64,000 bases of DNA from Closterium sp. Naga37s-1 (Eukaryota > Streptophyta > Zygnematophyceae > Desmidiales > Closteriaceae), in contig CANJKZ010000410.1 of assembly GCA_947471745.1 (NCBI GenBank), positions 1,361,501-1,425,500 of the forward strand. Reading direction: 5' to 3'. Below the pieces are notes generated by a model that was not told where the DNA came from, ran no database searches, and saw only the letters and a program-made list of their open reading frames with translations. This document shows positions 18,140 through 30,820 of this stretch, piece after piece. The position numbers were made by a program, and so were the translations under genes. How positions within the stretch are numbered: position 1 is the first letter of the stretch; each line of letters starts with the position of its first letter.

Positions 18140-21100
18140 TGTCAAGATAGCAAGCAGGAATGATTGCATTGAATGAAATGTGGGTACAAGTACTAACCCT
18201 AACTACGGGTTGTACCCCATATGAGCTACCCCACTATAGCCTACACAGAACTAACACATGTATAGTTTGACACACCCCCATAGGCAAAGTGGGGGAGAAC
18301 AAGGGGTCACAAGACCAGTCAAGAAAAGCAAAGCAAGCTCGGGGTGGATCATAACGTCACCACACACTCGAGAACAAGCAAAGGGCCACAAGGCCAGTTC
18401 AGATGCAGAGGTATATATGCAACAACAACAGTACAGTGATCACTACCTAGCGAGAGCAAACATGTAGGAATATATATAGATCACAGTACAAGCAAAGTCA
18501 CTAAGTGAGCAAGTGAGACGAAACAGACACAAGGCCTAACATAGTACAGAAGCGCAGATGATCACCAGACGGAAGTGCCTTGGTGAATATATCAGCAATG
18601 TTGGCCCAAGTAGCCACGTGAGCAAGACGAAGCTGACCACGCTGTTGCAACTTTCGAGCCAAGAAGTAACGCAGAGCGATGTGCTTCGTTCTGTGCTCCA
18701 GTCTGTGCTCCTGACACAAGGCAATGGCGGCCTTGTTGTTTAAGTACAAAACTGGAGGAGAACGAGGCCGCTCTCCCAGGTCGGTCAGCAGGTAGGTGAG
18801 CCAGCGTAACTCTTGTGCAGCCATGGCTGTGGCGTAGATCTCAGCCTCACAACTAGAGCTGAGAACAGAAGACGAGCGGGTAGACCGCCAAGAAAAAGAG
18901 CCGCAGCCAAGGCTGAAAGTGTAACCCTGTGACGACCGCTGCGTAGCCAGGTCGTCAACCCAAGAAGCGTCTGAGTGTCCAGTGAGGACAACTGAGCTCC
19001 GCCCTCCAAGCACGAGCCCCATGCCCGATGTACTGCACAAGTAGCGCAATACCCTCTTCGCAGCATCCATGTGCACCTTTCGGTGCCTACCAGGAGCCAC
19101 GTAGCGTGCCAGAAGGCCAAGAGGGTATGCAAGGTCAAGACGAGTGCAGGTCATCAGGTACATGAGGCAGCCCACTAGCTCTGGGTACGGGCCACTCGGC
19201 TCTACGGACTCGTCCGAAGGTGAAGCTGAGAGCGAGTGACCTGTAGCCAGAGGAGTTGACTGTGGCGAGGACAAAGTGAAGCCGAAGCGCTGAAGGACCT
19301 GCCGCACCATGTGTGACTGAGTCAGGGTGATAGTGCGGCGTGCTCTGTCCCGGGTGATTTGCAAGCCAAGGTAACTGTGCAGCTCACCCAGGTCTGTGCA
19401 CATGTGCCTCTTCTACAGCTCCGACTTCACAAGGGCGAGAGCCTCAGTGTCAGGAGTGGCAAAGACCAAGTCGTCGACGTACACGAGGATGTAGAACGGC
19501 GGTAGTGAAGTGTCGGTGCGTAGAGACAGCGACGGGTGAGCAGTGGAAGGGGCAAACCCAAGAGCCGCAAGTGTCGTCCTCAGTGTGTCGTGCCACTCAC
19601 GAGGCGCCTGACGGAGACCGTAGACTAGCCGACGGAGGCTCCACTGGGTACCAAGAGGGAACGACTCAGTGAAGCCAGGTGGGCGGCGCAGCTAGATCTC
19701 CTCGTGCAGACTGCCCTGTAAGAAGGCTGTGCTGAAGTCCAGAGAGTGAAGCTCGTAGTCACGCTGAGCGGCAACGTGCAGCAGCACCCGAAGAGTGGTC
19801 ATCTTCGAGTTGGTGAGAAGGTCTGGAAGAAGTCAACTCCCTGTCGCTGACTGAAGCCTCGTACAACGTAACGAGCCTTGAAGACAGGCGGAGAACCCGG
19901 CAGCCGTTTCACCCTGAAAATCCACATGCCATCGACGATGTTCGCCCCATGAGGGGGAACCTCATCGACGTAAGTGCCTGTGGACTTCCAGGATGCCATC
20001 TCTGCGTCCATGGCTGTCTGCCACTAAGAGGAGTAGGGACCCGCGATCGCCTCAGCGTAACAACGCGGAGTCGGGATGTCTGGTGCATCCGGGTCTCCCT
20101 CAGGGGCAAGCAGCATGGCCACGAGATGAGGCACAGCGGTTGCAAGACACTCAAAGTCCTCCTGCCTGTCCTCAAGGACGTCCGTGCCAAGAGCACACTC
20201 ACCCTCGACGGACGGAGGACAGACAGACTCAGACTCGGCAACAAGACTAGCAGCGTAGTCTAGACGACAGGCAGCAGCAAAGTCAGCAAGCTCAGAGACT
20301 AGGGCAGGCGCAGCAGCAGACTCAAACGACGGGTCAGTGACAACAGTGGCGAGCAGACGTGTGACAGTAGGGTGAGCGGCACGAACAAGGTCAGACTCAG
20401 GGTCCTGAACGTCAGGCAGAGAAGACGTAGGAGGAGACGGTAGGGGAACACGCTGTGGAACAGAGGATGGACGAAGTGCCATAGCGTGCGTGCCAGGGAC
20501 AAGAGGCGGACGCTCACGAGGAACACGACGGCCAGTGCGACGCACGCGAACAGGCGAGGCAGGACGAGACGCAGGCTCACGACGCTCTATAAGCGAGTCT
20601 ATCTGCTCAGTGTAAGGAGAAGGAGCAGGCAGTGGTGTGCCAGGCTGTAACGGGAGGCCAGTAGAAAACGGGAGGCTAAGAACCTGGCAAAGTATGGAGT
20701 CAGGCGGTGGCAGAGACGACGGTGACGGCAGAGCGAAAAACATTCGCGACGGTGCAGTGCCACCAGTACCAGTAGCTCCAGCGCCTCCAGCAGCTCCAGA
20801 ACCTCCAGCTCCAGCGCCTCCAGTAGCAGCACCTCCAGCTCCAGTGACTCCAGCAGCAGCACCTCCAGCTCCAGCGCCTCCAGCTGCTCCAGATTCTCTA
20901 GCTCCAACGACTCCAGCAGCAGCAGCTCCTGCTCCAGCGCCTCCAGCAGCTCCGGAACCTCCAGCTCCAGCGCCTCCAGCAGCAGCACCTCCAGCTCCAG
21001 GGACTCCAACAGCAGTACCTCCAGCTGCAGCGCCTCCAGCAGCTCTAGAACCTCCAGCTTGAGCGCCACTAGTAGCAGCACACCCAGAACCGGCACTTCC

Positions 21101-24100
21101 AGCCTCAAGGTCCCCAACTCCAGAGTCGACAGGACCAGCGCCACGACCTCCAACCGCAGCACCCCTTGAACCGGCACCTCCAGCTCCAGGGTCTCCAACG
21201 CCAGGGTCGACAGCACCAGCTCTAGGGCCTCTAGCCCCAGTACCCCCAGCAGCAGCACCCCCAGAACCGGCACCTCCAGCTCCAGGGTCTCCAACACCAG
21301 GGTCGACAGCACCAGCTCTAGGGCCTCCAGCCCCAGTACCTCCAGCAGCAGTACCCCCAGAACCGGCACCTCCTGCTCTAGGGTCTCCAACTCCAGGGTG
21401 GACAGCACCAGCTCTAGGACCTCCAGCCCCAGTACCTCTAGAAGCAGCACCCCCAGAACCGACACCTCCAGCTCCAGGAGCAGCACTAGTCCCGGCAGCT
21501 TCAGTACCTCTAGTACGACCACCTCCAGAACCAGAGACACCAGCACCCCTAGCGCCTCCACGACAAGCAGCTCCAGCAGCCCGACCCCTCAGGCGGGTAC
21601 GCGACGCAAGCCACTCTCGTGCCTACTGTGGTGAGACAGGCCCGCGTCGTGAAACGAGACCTAGAGGAACGCCAACAGTCTCAGCACCCCCAGGCTCCGC
21701 ACCCCCTGGCACCTCACGGACGGGCTCAACACCCCCAGACTCCGTAGCCGCAGGCTCAGCACCCCCAGGCTCCGCACTCCCCAGCACCTCACGCGCAGGC
21801 TCAGCACTCCCAGAAGCAGCACCCCCAGCAGCACCTCCCGCAGCAGCACCTGAGTCGCTAGTGACCTCTACAGGCTCAGCCAAGGGGGGCGGGTCTACCT
21901 GAGACACACCTGAAGGAGCAGGACCCTGAGGGGGGAGGGGGTCTACCGGAGGGGGACCTGGAGCGAGGAAAAGCGGCGGGGGAGGGAGAGGGGCAGTGCG
22001 GTAGGGGAAGAGACGGTAGAAAGGAACCGACTCCTCAAAGGTGATGTCCTGAGAGGGGAAGACACGGCGCGAGGTGGGGTGGTAAAACTGCCAGCCATGC
22101 GCGTCAGGAACAAAGCCAAGGAAGACGCAGTGAATGGTGCGGGAGGAGAGCTTGTCCGCGGACGTATCGTGGACAAGGGCACGAGCACCCCAGACCCGGA
22201 AATGCGACGCATCGCCAACCTCCCCCGTCCAACGCAGTGTGGGCGAGGTCTCCGGCAAGGAGACACAGGGCCAGAGGTTGAGCTGCTGCGCGGCGTACCG
22301 GACCGCAAACGGCCACAGAAAATGGGGAGCCGCCGCATGAATCAATGCGGCGCTCAGCAACCCCATTTTGCTGTGGTGAGCCCGGAAGCATGAACGACTG
22401 CTCGATACCCTCCCCCTGACAGAAGGCCTGCAAGAGGTCGGAGGTGAACTCACCACCTCTGCCAGAGTGCAGACAAAGGACAGGAAGGTCCTGGCGGAAC
22501 CTGCGGCGGAGCCGGAGACGAAATGCTCGGATCCAAGGGATCAGCACAGCAGGGACCTCACCCTTGGTGCACAAGGGGAAGACCGTGGTGTACCGCGAGT
22601 AGTCGTCGACAACCAGCAGAAAGTACCGCTCACCGCCCTGTCCACGAACGCGGGCTGGGCCCCACACGTCTAGGTGGAGGGTCTGCAGAGGAGCCTCTGT
22701 CGGGGGAAACGAGGAGGAGTGAGGAGCGGCGCGCTGCCGCCCCTCGAGGCAGGGAAGGCAGGGCGGCGCAGGCGAGGCAGGGAGGGGAGGGAGAGACCTG
22801 GGAAGACGAGACACAAGGAGGCGACGGTGCATGCCACATAGACATGGCAAGGAGGGGTGACCCAGGCGGTGGTGCCAGAGAAGAGTCTTGTGCGACAAGG
22901 AGCAACAATCACAAGGGGAGGCTACTTGACCTGACGCAGAAGCCTGACCAGTAGCAGCTACCTGAGGAGGCGCAGTCGTCAGTGTGTAAAGACTCGACCC
23001 TGGCCGACGGGTAAACGTGGCCAGGTGGCGGCCGGTACGGGAGCACGTACAGATCGCCACACGCTGTCCTCCAGGGGTAAAGGTGTCAACCCACTGGTCC
23101 TGGAGAACTGCGTTGCTCACCAAGTTCGTATAGAACGAGGGGAGGTGGAAGCCTAACAGTGAGCCAGATGGAACCGCCGGGCACGGAAGCATAGTGGTGG
23201 ACCGTGCAAGAACTGGGCCCCCTGAGGGGTCAGCCAGAGAGACTGCAACAAGTGCAGGGAGTGGTGTGAGTGTAGTACTGTCACGGAAGAAGCAGCGGGA
23301 AGCACCTGAGTCAATCGTGAAGGTGTGCAAGGCCTCAGCAGGCGCAGTACCTGAGGAAGCAGACTCGCTAGCACCTAAGGTAGCAGCCTCACTAGCACCT
23401 AGAGCAGCAACCTCTATACCGGGGTCGTACTGCACACACAGGTGACAGTCACTCTCAGCACCACCAGGCAAAGTAGACATGGCAGTAAGGATGGCGCCAT
23501 ATTCTAAAGCAAAGATAGCAATGCTCGACCTAAGCAGCTCAAGCCAGGGGGGGATCTCAGCCTCGTCGCCAAACTCTGTGCGCCAGGCGTCAGTCAAATA
23601 GGCGAAGCAGCGGGACTGTGCGTGACCGTCCCACGGGTCTCACCAGCTCAACAACCTGTGCGAATGACGTACGGGCAGCGACCCGGACTCGGAGACGACC
23701 CACGCTGGTAAAGCCACTCACGAAGCTGCCAGGGCGTAAGGGTCGGACGCCGCCGTAGCTGCATCTGGCCACCGCCACCACTCCCACTGCTGCCACCACC
23801 GCCGTCACCACTCCCACCGGTACGACAAAGTGAAGTCATGGCGGGCTAGCTAGGAGGAGCGCGACCTCTAGGGCAGTACGGACTGAAGGCAGTAGCACGA
23901 GGAGCAGCAGCAGCAGTAAGAGCAGCAGGGTGGCGCGCGGCCAGAGCAGGGCGGCGTGCAGCCAGAGCAGGACGACGCGCGACCAGAGCAGGGCAGTAGC
24001 AGGCAGCAGCACGCAGTAGCTCATAGGGCAAAAGCACATAGGGCCTTTTTTTAATTATTATTATTATTATTAATTTAACTTTATTTAGGGTTTAGCAGGG

Positions 24101-25107
24101 CGCTGGCGCAGGGCAGGGCGCTGGCGCAGGGCAGGGCGCCAGCGCGTGCAGGTCAGGGCGCTGGCGCAGGGCAGGGCGCTGGCGCAGGGCAGGGCGCCAG
24201 CGCGTGCAGGTCAGGGCGCTGGCGCAGGGCAGGGCGCTGGCGCAGGCTGCAGCAGTGCGTGACGCGAGGGGCAGCAGAGCGCGACGCGACGGGCTGCCTT
24301 AGGGCGCGACGCGCGGGCTGCAGCAGAGCGCGACGCGCGAGGCAGCAGTGCGCGACTCGTGGGCTGCGCGGAGCAGCAGCGCGCGACGCGCGGGCTGCCG
24401 TAGGGCGCGACGCGCAAGGCAGCAGTGCGTGCGTAGGGCAGGGCGCAGGCGCAGGGTAGGGCGCTGGCGCAGGGCAGGGCGCTTGCGCAGGGCAGGGCGC
24501 AGGCGCAGGGTAGGGCGCTGGCGCAGGGCAGGGCGCTGGCGCAGGGCAGGGCGCTGGCATAGGGCAGGGCGCCGACGTAGGGCAGGGCGCCAGCGCAGGG
24601 CAGGGCGCTGGCGCAGGGCAGGGCGCTGGCGCAGGGCAGGGAGCCGGCGCAAGGCAGGGCGCTGGCACAGGGCAGGGCGCTGGCGCAGGGCAGGGCACTG
24701 GCGCAGGGCAGGGCGCCGGCGCAGGGCAGGGCGCTGGCGCAGGGCAAGGTGCTGGCGCAGGGCAGGGAGCCGGTGCAGGGCAGGGCGCTGGCGCAGGGCA
24801 GGGCGCTAGCGCAGGGCAGGGCGCCGGCGCAGGGCAGGGCGCTAGCACAGGGCAGGGCGTGCGCGAGGCAGCGCGACGCAAGGTAGTGGGGTAACGCGGT
24901 AACCGTAGTCGGAAGCTAAGTATGGTGGGCCCGGAAAAAAAAAGCGGTCCTACGGACCTACTGCTTTGAAACCATGTCAAGATAGCAAGCAGTGATGATT
25001 GCATTGAATGAAATGTGGGTACAAGCACTAACCCTAACTACGGGTTGTACCCCATATGAGCTACCCCACTATAGCCTACACAGAATTAACACATATATAG
25101 TTTGACA
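18140..25107 (-). mobile_element. Copia element B, degenerate, gag-less
   Basis: LTRs of 133 bp at 18140-18272 and 24975-25107 start TGTCAAGATAGC and end TTTGACA, with about five differences. Candidate target duplication GCTAC (18135-18139) versus GCGAC (25108-25112), one mismatch. Primer site TGGTTTCAAAGCAG is at 24961-24974 (minus). It lies inside the old gypsy LTR. Leader 23840-24960 is a minisatellite of GCGCTGGCGCAGGGCAGG units plus an (ATT)n at about 24052-24076. Confidence 0.9.
18492..23839 (-). pseudogene. Copia B pol remnant
   Basis: ATG 23839 (MTSLCRTGGSGDGGGG) starts a short Gly-rich stretch that replaces gag. Protease FTIDSGASRCFF and integrase are in frame 23597-22346, then about 34 bp are missing at 22340 (compare copy C) and the frame shifts. 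Integrase reads HSGRGGEF where copies A, C and D have HSDRGGEF or its equivalent, so a catalytic Asp is Gly. RT/RNase H is in pieces (19799-20011, 18501-19403, with stops between). Inactive. Confidence 0.85.
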
Positions 25108-25241
25108 GCGACGTGCGAAGTGGCGGGAAGATTGTCGAAGCGAGGGTCGCGAGTGGTAACGGTGCCCTGTGTGTTGAGAACGTTTATGTACGCACGCGCT
25201 ACGCAGGGATGCGGCGTAAGGAAAAAGGGAATTTCCTTACA

Positions 25242-25299
25242 GCTATAGGTCATTGCAGTGTGAATATTGTACGGTAATACGGTATCGTTCACACCCTAC
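25242..25299. other. Short unique spacer between gypsy LTR fragment and copia C
   Basis: 58 bp with no recognised feature, ending in the copia C target duplication CCTAC. Confidence 0.6.
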
Positions 25300-25641
25300 T
25301 GTCAAGATAGCAAGCATAAATGACTGCATTGAATGAATTGTGGGTACAAGTGCTAACCCTAACATTGGGTTGTACCCCATATGGGCTACCCCACTATAGC
25401 TTACATAGAACTAGCACAAATATAGTTTGACACACCCCCATATGCAAAGTGGGGGAGAACAAGGGGTCACACGACCAGTAAAGAAAAGCAAAGGAAGCTC
25501 AAAGTGGATCACAACGTCACCACACATTCCGAGCACAAGCAAAGGGCCACAAGGCCAGTTCACATGCAGAGGTATATATGCAACAACAACAGTACAGTGA
25601 TCACTACCTAGCAAAGTAGGCATGCAGGTATACAATATAGA

Positions 25642-27165
25642 TCACAGTACAAGCAAAGTCAAGAGGTGAGGCCAAGTAGGCACAAATCCTAGAACAGTAC
25701 AGATACGCTGATGATCACAAGACTGAAGTGCCTTGGTGAAGATATCAGCAGTGTTGGCCCGAGAGGCCACGTAAGCGAGACGAAGATGTCCACACTGCTG
25801 CAACTCATGAGCAAGGAAGTAACGCAGAGCGATGTGCATCGTCCTGTGTTCCAGTCGGTGCTCTTGACACAAAGCAATCATGGCCTTGTTGTCGATGTAC
25901 AGAACTGGAGGAGAACGAGGCGGCTCTCCCAATTCGGTCAGCAGGTAGGTGAGCCAGCGTAACTCCTGTGCAGCCATGGCCCCTGCGTAGATCTCAGCCT
26001 CACAACTGGAACTGAGAACAGAAGACGAGCGGGTAGACCGCCAGGAAACAGAGCCGGAGCCAAGACTGAAGGTGTAACCCTGTGACGACCGCTGCGTAGC
26101 CAAGTCGTCAACCCAAGAAGCGTCTGCATGACCAGTGAGGACAACTCGAGCCCATCCTCCAAGCATGAGCCCCATGCCCGACGTACTGCACAAGTAGAGC
26201 AACAGCCTCTTAGCGGCCTCCCAGTGCTCTGGTCGGTGTCTCCTGGGTGCAACGTACCCTGCTAGGATGCTAAGAGGGTAAGCAAGGTCAGGTCGAGTGC
26301 AGGTCATCAGGTACATGAGGCAGCCCACAAGCTCTTGATATGGGCCACTCGGCTCTATGGACTCATCCGAAGGCAGAGCTGAGAGCGAGTGACCAGTAGG
26401 CAGAGGAGTGGACTGTGGCGAGAAGTACGTGAAGCGGAAGTGCTGAAGGACCTGCTGCACCATGTGTAACTGAGTCAGGGTAATGGTGCGCCGTGCTCTG
26501 TCCCGGGTGATCTGCAAGCCAAGATAGTTGCGCAGCTCTCCCAGGTCTGTGCACGTGTATCTCTTCTGCAGCCCCGACTTCACGTGGGCGAGTCCGTCAG
26601 TGTTAGCAGTGGCAAAGACCAAGTCGTCGACGTACACTAGGATGTAGAACGGCGGCAGCGAAGTGTCGGTGCACAGAAACAGCGACGGGTCAGCAATCGA
26701 AGGAGCAAACCCAAGAGCCGCAAGCGTCGTCCTCAATCTGTCGTGCCACTCGCGAGGCGCCCGACGGAGACTGTAGACTGGCCGCCAGAGGCTCCACTGG
26801 GTACCTGCAGGAAACGGCCCAGTGAAGTCAGGTGGGCGGCGCAGCCAGATCTCTTCGTGCAGGCTGCCCTGCAAGAAAGCTGTGCTGAAGTCAAGAGAGT
26901 GAAACTCGTAGTCACGCTGAGCGGCGACGTGCAGCAGCACCCGAAGAGTGGTCATCTTCGAGATAGGTGAGAAGGTTTGGAAGAAGTCAACTTTCTGTCT
27001 CTGACTGAAGCCTCGTGCAACGTAACGGGCCTTGAAGACATGCGGAGAACCCGGCGGCCGCTTCACCTTGAAAATAAACATGCCATTGTCGATGTTTGCC
27101 ACAGGTGGGGGAACTGCATCAACGTAAGTGCCTGTGGACTTCCAGGATGCCATCTCTGCGTCCAT
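25642..27165 (-). CDS. Copia C reverse transcriptase and RNase H, intact frame
   Basis: 507 aa from MDAEMASWKSTGTYVDAVPP. The RT has KARYVARGFSQRQKVDFFQT, LDFSTAFLQGSLHEEIWLRR with the first catalytic Asp, YVDDLVFATAN with the DD pair, and RNase H HADASWVDDLATQRSSQG, SSCEAEIYAG, YIDNKAMIAL. This is the only uninterrupted full RT-RNase H frame among the window's copia copies. It lies downstream of a broken integrase, so it would be translated only if internal initiation or another message supplied it. Confidence 0.9.
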   Translation of the reverse strand: MDAEMASWKSTGTYVDAVPPPVANIDNGMFIFKVKRPPGSPHVFKARYVARGFSQRQKVDFFQTFSPISKMTTLRVLLHVAAQRDYEFHSLDFSTAFLQGSLHEEIWLRRPPDFTGPFPAGTQWSLWRPVYSLRRAPREWHDRLRTTLAALGFAPSIADPSLFLCTDTSLPPFYILVYVDDLVFATANTDGLAHVKSGLQKRYTCTDLGELRNYLGLQITRDRARRTITLTQLHMVQQVLQHFRFTYFSPQSTPLPTGHSLSALPSDESIEPSGPYQELVGCLMYLMTCTRPDLAYPLSILAGYVAPRRHRPEHWEAAKRLLLYLCSTSGMGLMLGGWARVVLTGHADASWVDDLATQRSSQGYTFSLGSGSVSWRSTRSSSVLSSSCEAEIYAGAMAAQELRWLTYLLTELGEPPRSPPVLYIDNKAMIALCQEHRLEHRTMHIALRYFLAHELQQCGHLRLAYVASRANTADIFTKALQSCDHQRICTVLGFVPTWPHLLTLLVL

Positions 27166-27195
27166 GGTTGACTGCCACTGAGAGGAGTAGGGACC

Positions 27196-30100
27196 CTAAA
27201 TCGCCTCTGCGTAAGAGCGCGGGGTCGGGATGTCTGGTGCATCCGGGCCTCCCTCGGGTGCAATCAGCATGGACACGAGAGGTACAGCAGCTACAAAACA
27301 CTCAATGTCCTCCTGCCTGTCCTCAAAGACGTCCGTGCAAAGAGCACACTCACCCCCGACGAACGGAGGACAGACAGACTCAGACTCAGCAACAAGACTA
27401 GCGGCGTAGTCGAGACGACAGCGAGCAGCAAAGTCAACAAGCTCAGCAACTAGGGCAGACGCAGCAGTGGACTCAAAGGAAGGGTCAGTGACAACAGTGG
27501 CCAAGAGACGGGTGACAGTAGGGCTGGCAGCACGAGCTAAGTCAGACTCAGGGTTTGGAACGTGCGGAAGAGAGGACGCAGGAGGAGACGGCAGGGGAAC
27601 ACGCTGTGGAACAGAGGAAGGACGAAGTGCCATAGTGTGCGTGCCGGGGACAGGAGGGGGACCCTCATGAGGAACACGACGACCTGTGCGACCAGCGCGA
27701 ACAGGCGAGGCAGGACGAGACGCAGGCTCACGACGCTCTGTAAGCGAGTCTGTCTGCTCAGTGTAAGGAGAAGGAGCAGGGAGTGGAGAGCCTGGCTGTA
27801 AAAGGAGGCCAGTAGAAGACGGGAGGCTAAGAACCTCGCGAAGCACGGAGTCAGGCGGTGGCAGAGACGAGCGGAGCAAAGAACAGTCGCGGCTGTGCAG
27901 TACCACCAGCACCAGCACCTCCAGTACCAGCACGTCCAGTAGGAGCACCAGCAGCTCCAGCGCCTCCAGTAGCTCCAGAACCTCCAGCCCCTACACCTCC
28001 AGCTCCGGCACCTCCAGCTCCAGGGCCTCCAGCAGCAGCACCCCCAGATCCAGCACCTCCAGCTCCAGGGTCTCCTACTCCAGGGTCGACAGTACCAGCG
28101 CGCCAAGGCCTCCAGCTCCAACGCCTCCAGCAGCAGCACCCCCAGAACCGGCACCTCCAGCTCCAGGGTCTCCAACTCCAGGGTCGACAGCACCAGCTCC
28201 AGGGCCTCCAGCTCTAGTGCCTCCACCAGCAGCAACCCCAGAACCGGCACCTCCAGCTCCAGGGTCTCCAACTCCAGGGTCGACAGCACTAGCTCCAGGG
28301 CCTCCAGCGCCGGAGCCTCCAGCAGCAGCGCCCCCAGAACCGGCACCTCCAGCTCCTGGGTCGACAGTACCAGCCCCAAGGCCCCCAGCTCCAATGCCTC
28401 TAGCAGCAACACCCCCAGAATCGGCACCTCCAGCTCCCGGGTCTCCAGCTCCAGTGCCTCCAGCTCCGGCACCTGCAGCAGCAGTGCCTCCAGCTCCAAC
28501 AGCACGACTCCGAAGAGGGGTGCGCGAAGCAAGCCACTCGCGAAAGTTGCTGCGGCGAGAGAGGTGACCGCTGCGACGCAGCACTAGGAAGACCTCTAGC
28601 AGACTCAGCAACCCCATACCTGGCACCCTCCGGCTCAGCACCCCCAGGCTCCGCACTCGCAGGCTCAGCACCCCCAGGCTCCACACCCCCCAGCACCTCA
28701 CGCACAGGCTCAGCACCCCCAGACGGAGCACCCCGAGCAGCACCACCCGCAGCAGTACCTGAGTCGCTCGTGACCTCTACAGGCTCAGCCAAGGGGAGTG
28801 GGTCTACCTGAGACACACCTGAAGGAGCAGGACCATGAGGAGGGAGGGGGTCTACCACAGGGGGACTTGGAGCGAGGAAAAGCAGCGGGGGAGGGAGGGG
28901 GGTAGTGCGGTACGAGAAGAGACGGTAGAAAGGAACCGACTCGTCAAAGGTGACATCCTGAGAGGACAGAACACTGCGCGAGGTGGGGTGGTAAAACTGC
29001 CGGCCGGGCGCGTCAGGGGGGAAGTCGAGGAAGACACAGGGAATGGTGCGGGAGGAGAGCTTGTCCGCGGACGTATCGCGGACAAGGGCACGAGCACCCC
29101 AGACCCGTAACACCGACGCATCGCCAACCTCTCCTGTCCAACGCAGTATGGGCGAGGTCTCCGGTAAGGAGACACGGGGCCAGAGGTTGAGCTGCTGCAC
29201 GGCGTACCGGACCGCAAACGGCCACAGAAAATGGGGAGCCGCCGCATGTATCAAGGAGGTACGAGCGATCTCCATGACCAAGCCAATGCGGCGCTCAGCA
29301 ACCCCATTTTGCTGCGGTGAGCCCGGAAGCGTGAACGACTGGAGGATGCCCTCCCCCTGACAGAAGGCCCGCAAGAGGTCGGAGGAAAACTCACCACCTC
29401 TATCAGAGTGCAGACGCAGGACAGGGAGGTCCTGGCGGAACCGCTCGCGGAGCTAGAGACGAACTGCTCGGATCCAAGGGATGAGGACAGAAGGGACCTC
29501 ACCCTTGGTGCGCAAGGGGAAGACCGTGGTGTAACGCGAGTAGTCGTCGACAACCAGCAGAAAGTACCGCTCGCCGCCCTGTCCATGAACGCGGACTTGG
29601 CCCCACACGTCCATGTGGAGGGTCTGTAGAGGAGCCTCTGTCGGGGGAAACGAGGAGGAGTGAGGAGCGGCGCGCTGCCGCCCCTCGACACAAGGAAGGC
29701 AGGGCGGCGCAGGCAAGGCAGGGAGGGGAGGGAGAGACAAGTCACAATGAGGCGACGGTGCATGCCACGTAGACGTGGCAAGGAGGGGTGACCCAGGCGG
29801 TGGTGCCAGAGAAAAGTCTGGTGCGATAGGAAGCGACACGAACAAGGGGATGCTACCTGACCTGACGCAGACACCTGATTAGTAGCAGCTACCTGAGGGG
29901 AAGCAGTAGTTAGTGTGTAAAGACTCGACCTTGGCCGACGGGTGAACGTGGCCAGGTGACGGCCAGTCCGAGAGCACGTATAGATCGCCACACGGTGTCC
30001 TCCACGGGTAAAGGTATCAACCCATGCATCCTGGAGGACTACGTTGCTCACCAGGTTCGTAGAGAACGAGGGGAGGTGAAGACCTGACAGTGAGCCAGAC

Positions 30101-30820
30101 GGAACCGCCGGGCACGGAAGCATAGTGGTGGACCGTGTAAGAATTTGGCCTCCTGAGGGGTCAGCCAGAGATATGCCACAGGTGCAGGGAGTGGCGTGAG
30201 TGCGGTACTGTCGCGAAAGAAACAACGGGAAGCACCTGAGTCAAGCGTGAAGGTGTGCAAGGCCTCAGCAGGCGCAGTACCTGAGAGAGCAAACTCTCTA
30301 GCACCTAAGGCAGCAGCCTCACTAGCACCTAGAGCAGCAACCTTTATACCGGGGTCGTGCTTCACACACAGGTAACAGTCACCCTCAGCACCACTAGGCA
30401 AAGCATATATGGAAGTAAGGATGGCGTCATAGTCTAAAGCAAAGACATCAACGCCCGACCTAAGCAGCTCAAGCCAGTGGGGGGGCTCAGCCTCATCGCC
30501 GAACTCTGCGTGCCAGGCGTCACTCAGATAGGAGAAGCAGCGGGACTGTGCGTGACCAGCTGTCCCACCGGTCTGACCAGCCCTACGACATGTGCAAATG
30601 ACGTACGGGCAGCGACCAGTACTCGGAGACGTCCCATGCTGGTAAAGCCACTCACGAAGCTTCTGAGGCGTAAGGTTCGGACGCTGCTGTAGCTGCATCT
30701 GGCCACCGCCAGAAACTCCCACCGAACAGCGCCACAATGACTGCTATTACGGCCGTCACCACTCCCACTGCTGCCACCACCGCCGTCACCACTCCCACCG
30801 CTACTACGAAGTGAAGTCAT
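27196..30820 (-). pseudogene. Copia C protease, integrase and linker, frameshifted
   Basis: ATG 30820 (MTSLRSSGGSGDGGGG) replaces gag as in copy B. The protease-like FTLDSGASRCFF lies near 30240. Integrase pieces lie at 29845-29453 (LHMDVWGQVRV, VVDDYSRYTT, then a stop) and 29374-28400 (PQQNGVAERR, FLWPFAVRYAVQ). The linker to RT (28500-27900) is an Ala/Gly/Pro repeat of GCTCCAGCGCCTCCAG-like units on the plus strand. Several frameshifts. Confidence 0.8.

Larger units (their letters stand above)
7905..25241 (-). mobile_element. Reverse-oriented gypsy LTR split into three pieces
   Basis: 25108-25241, 18021-18139 and about 7905-7932, read in that order on the minus strand, rebuild most of the LTR seen intact at 33370-33712. 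It starts TGTAAGGAA, passes CGCACGTCGC at the copia B insertion and GTTACCAC at the hAT insertion, then fades into copia leader. Copia B and the hAT are therefore later insertions into one old LTR. No internal gypsy sequence is attached, so it is probably a solo or truncated LTR. Confidence 0.8.

Noticed and set aside
20599..21561. Leucine/glutamate/valine-rich 320-aa frame in copia B and similar frames at 27537-28532 and 59827-60660
   Set aside because: Alternate-frame readings of the pol Ala/Gly/Pro linker; the pol frame is recognisable in the other copies.
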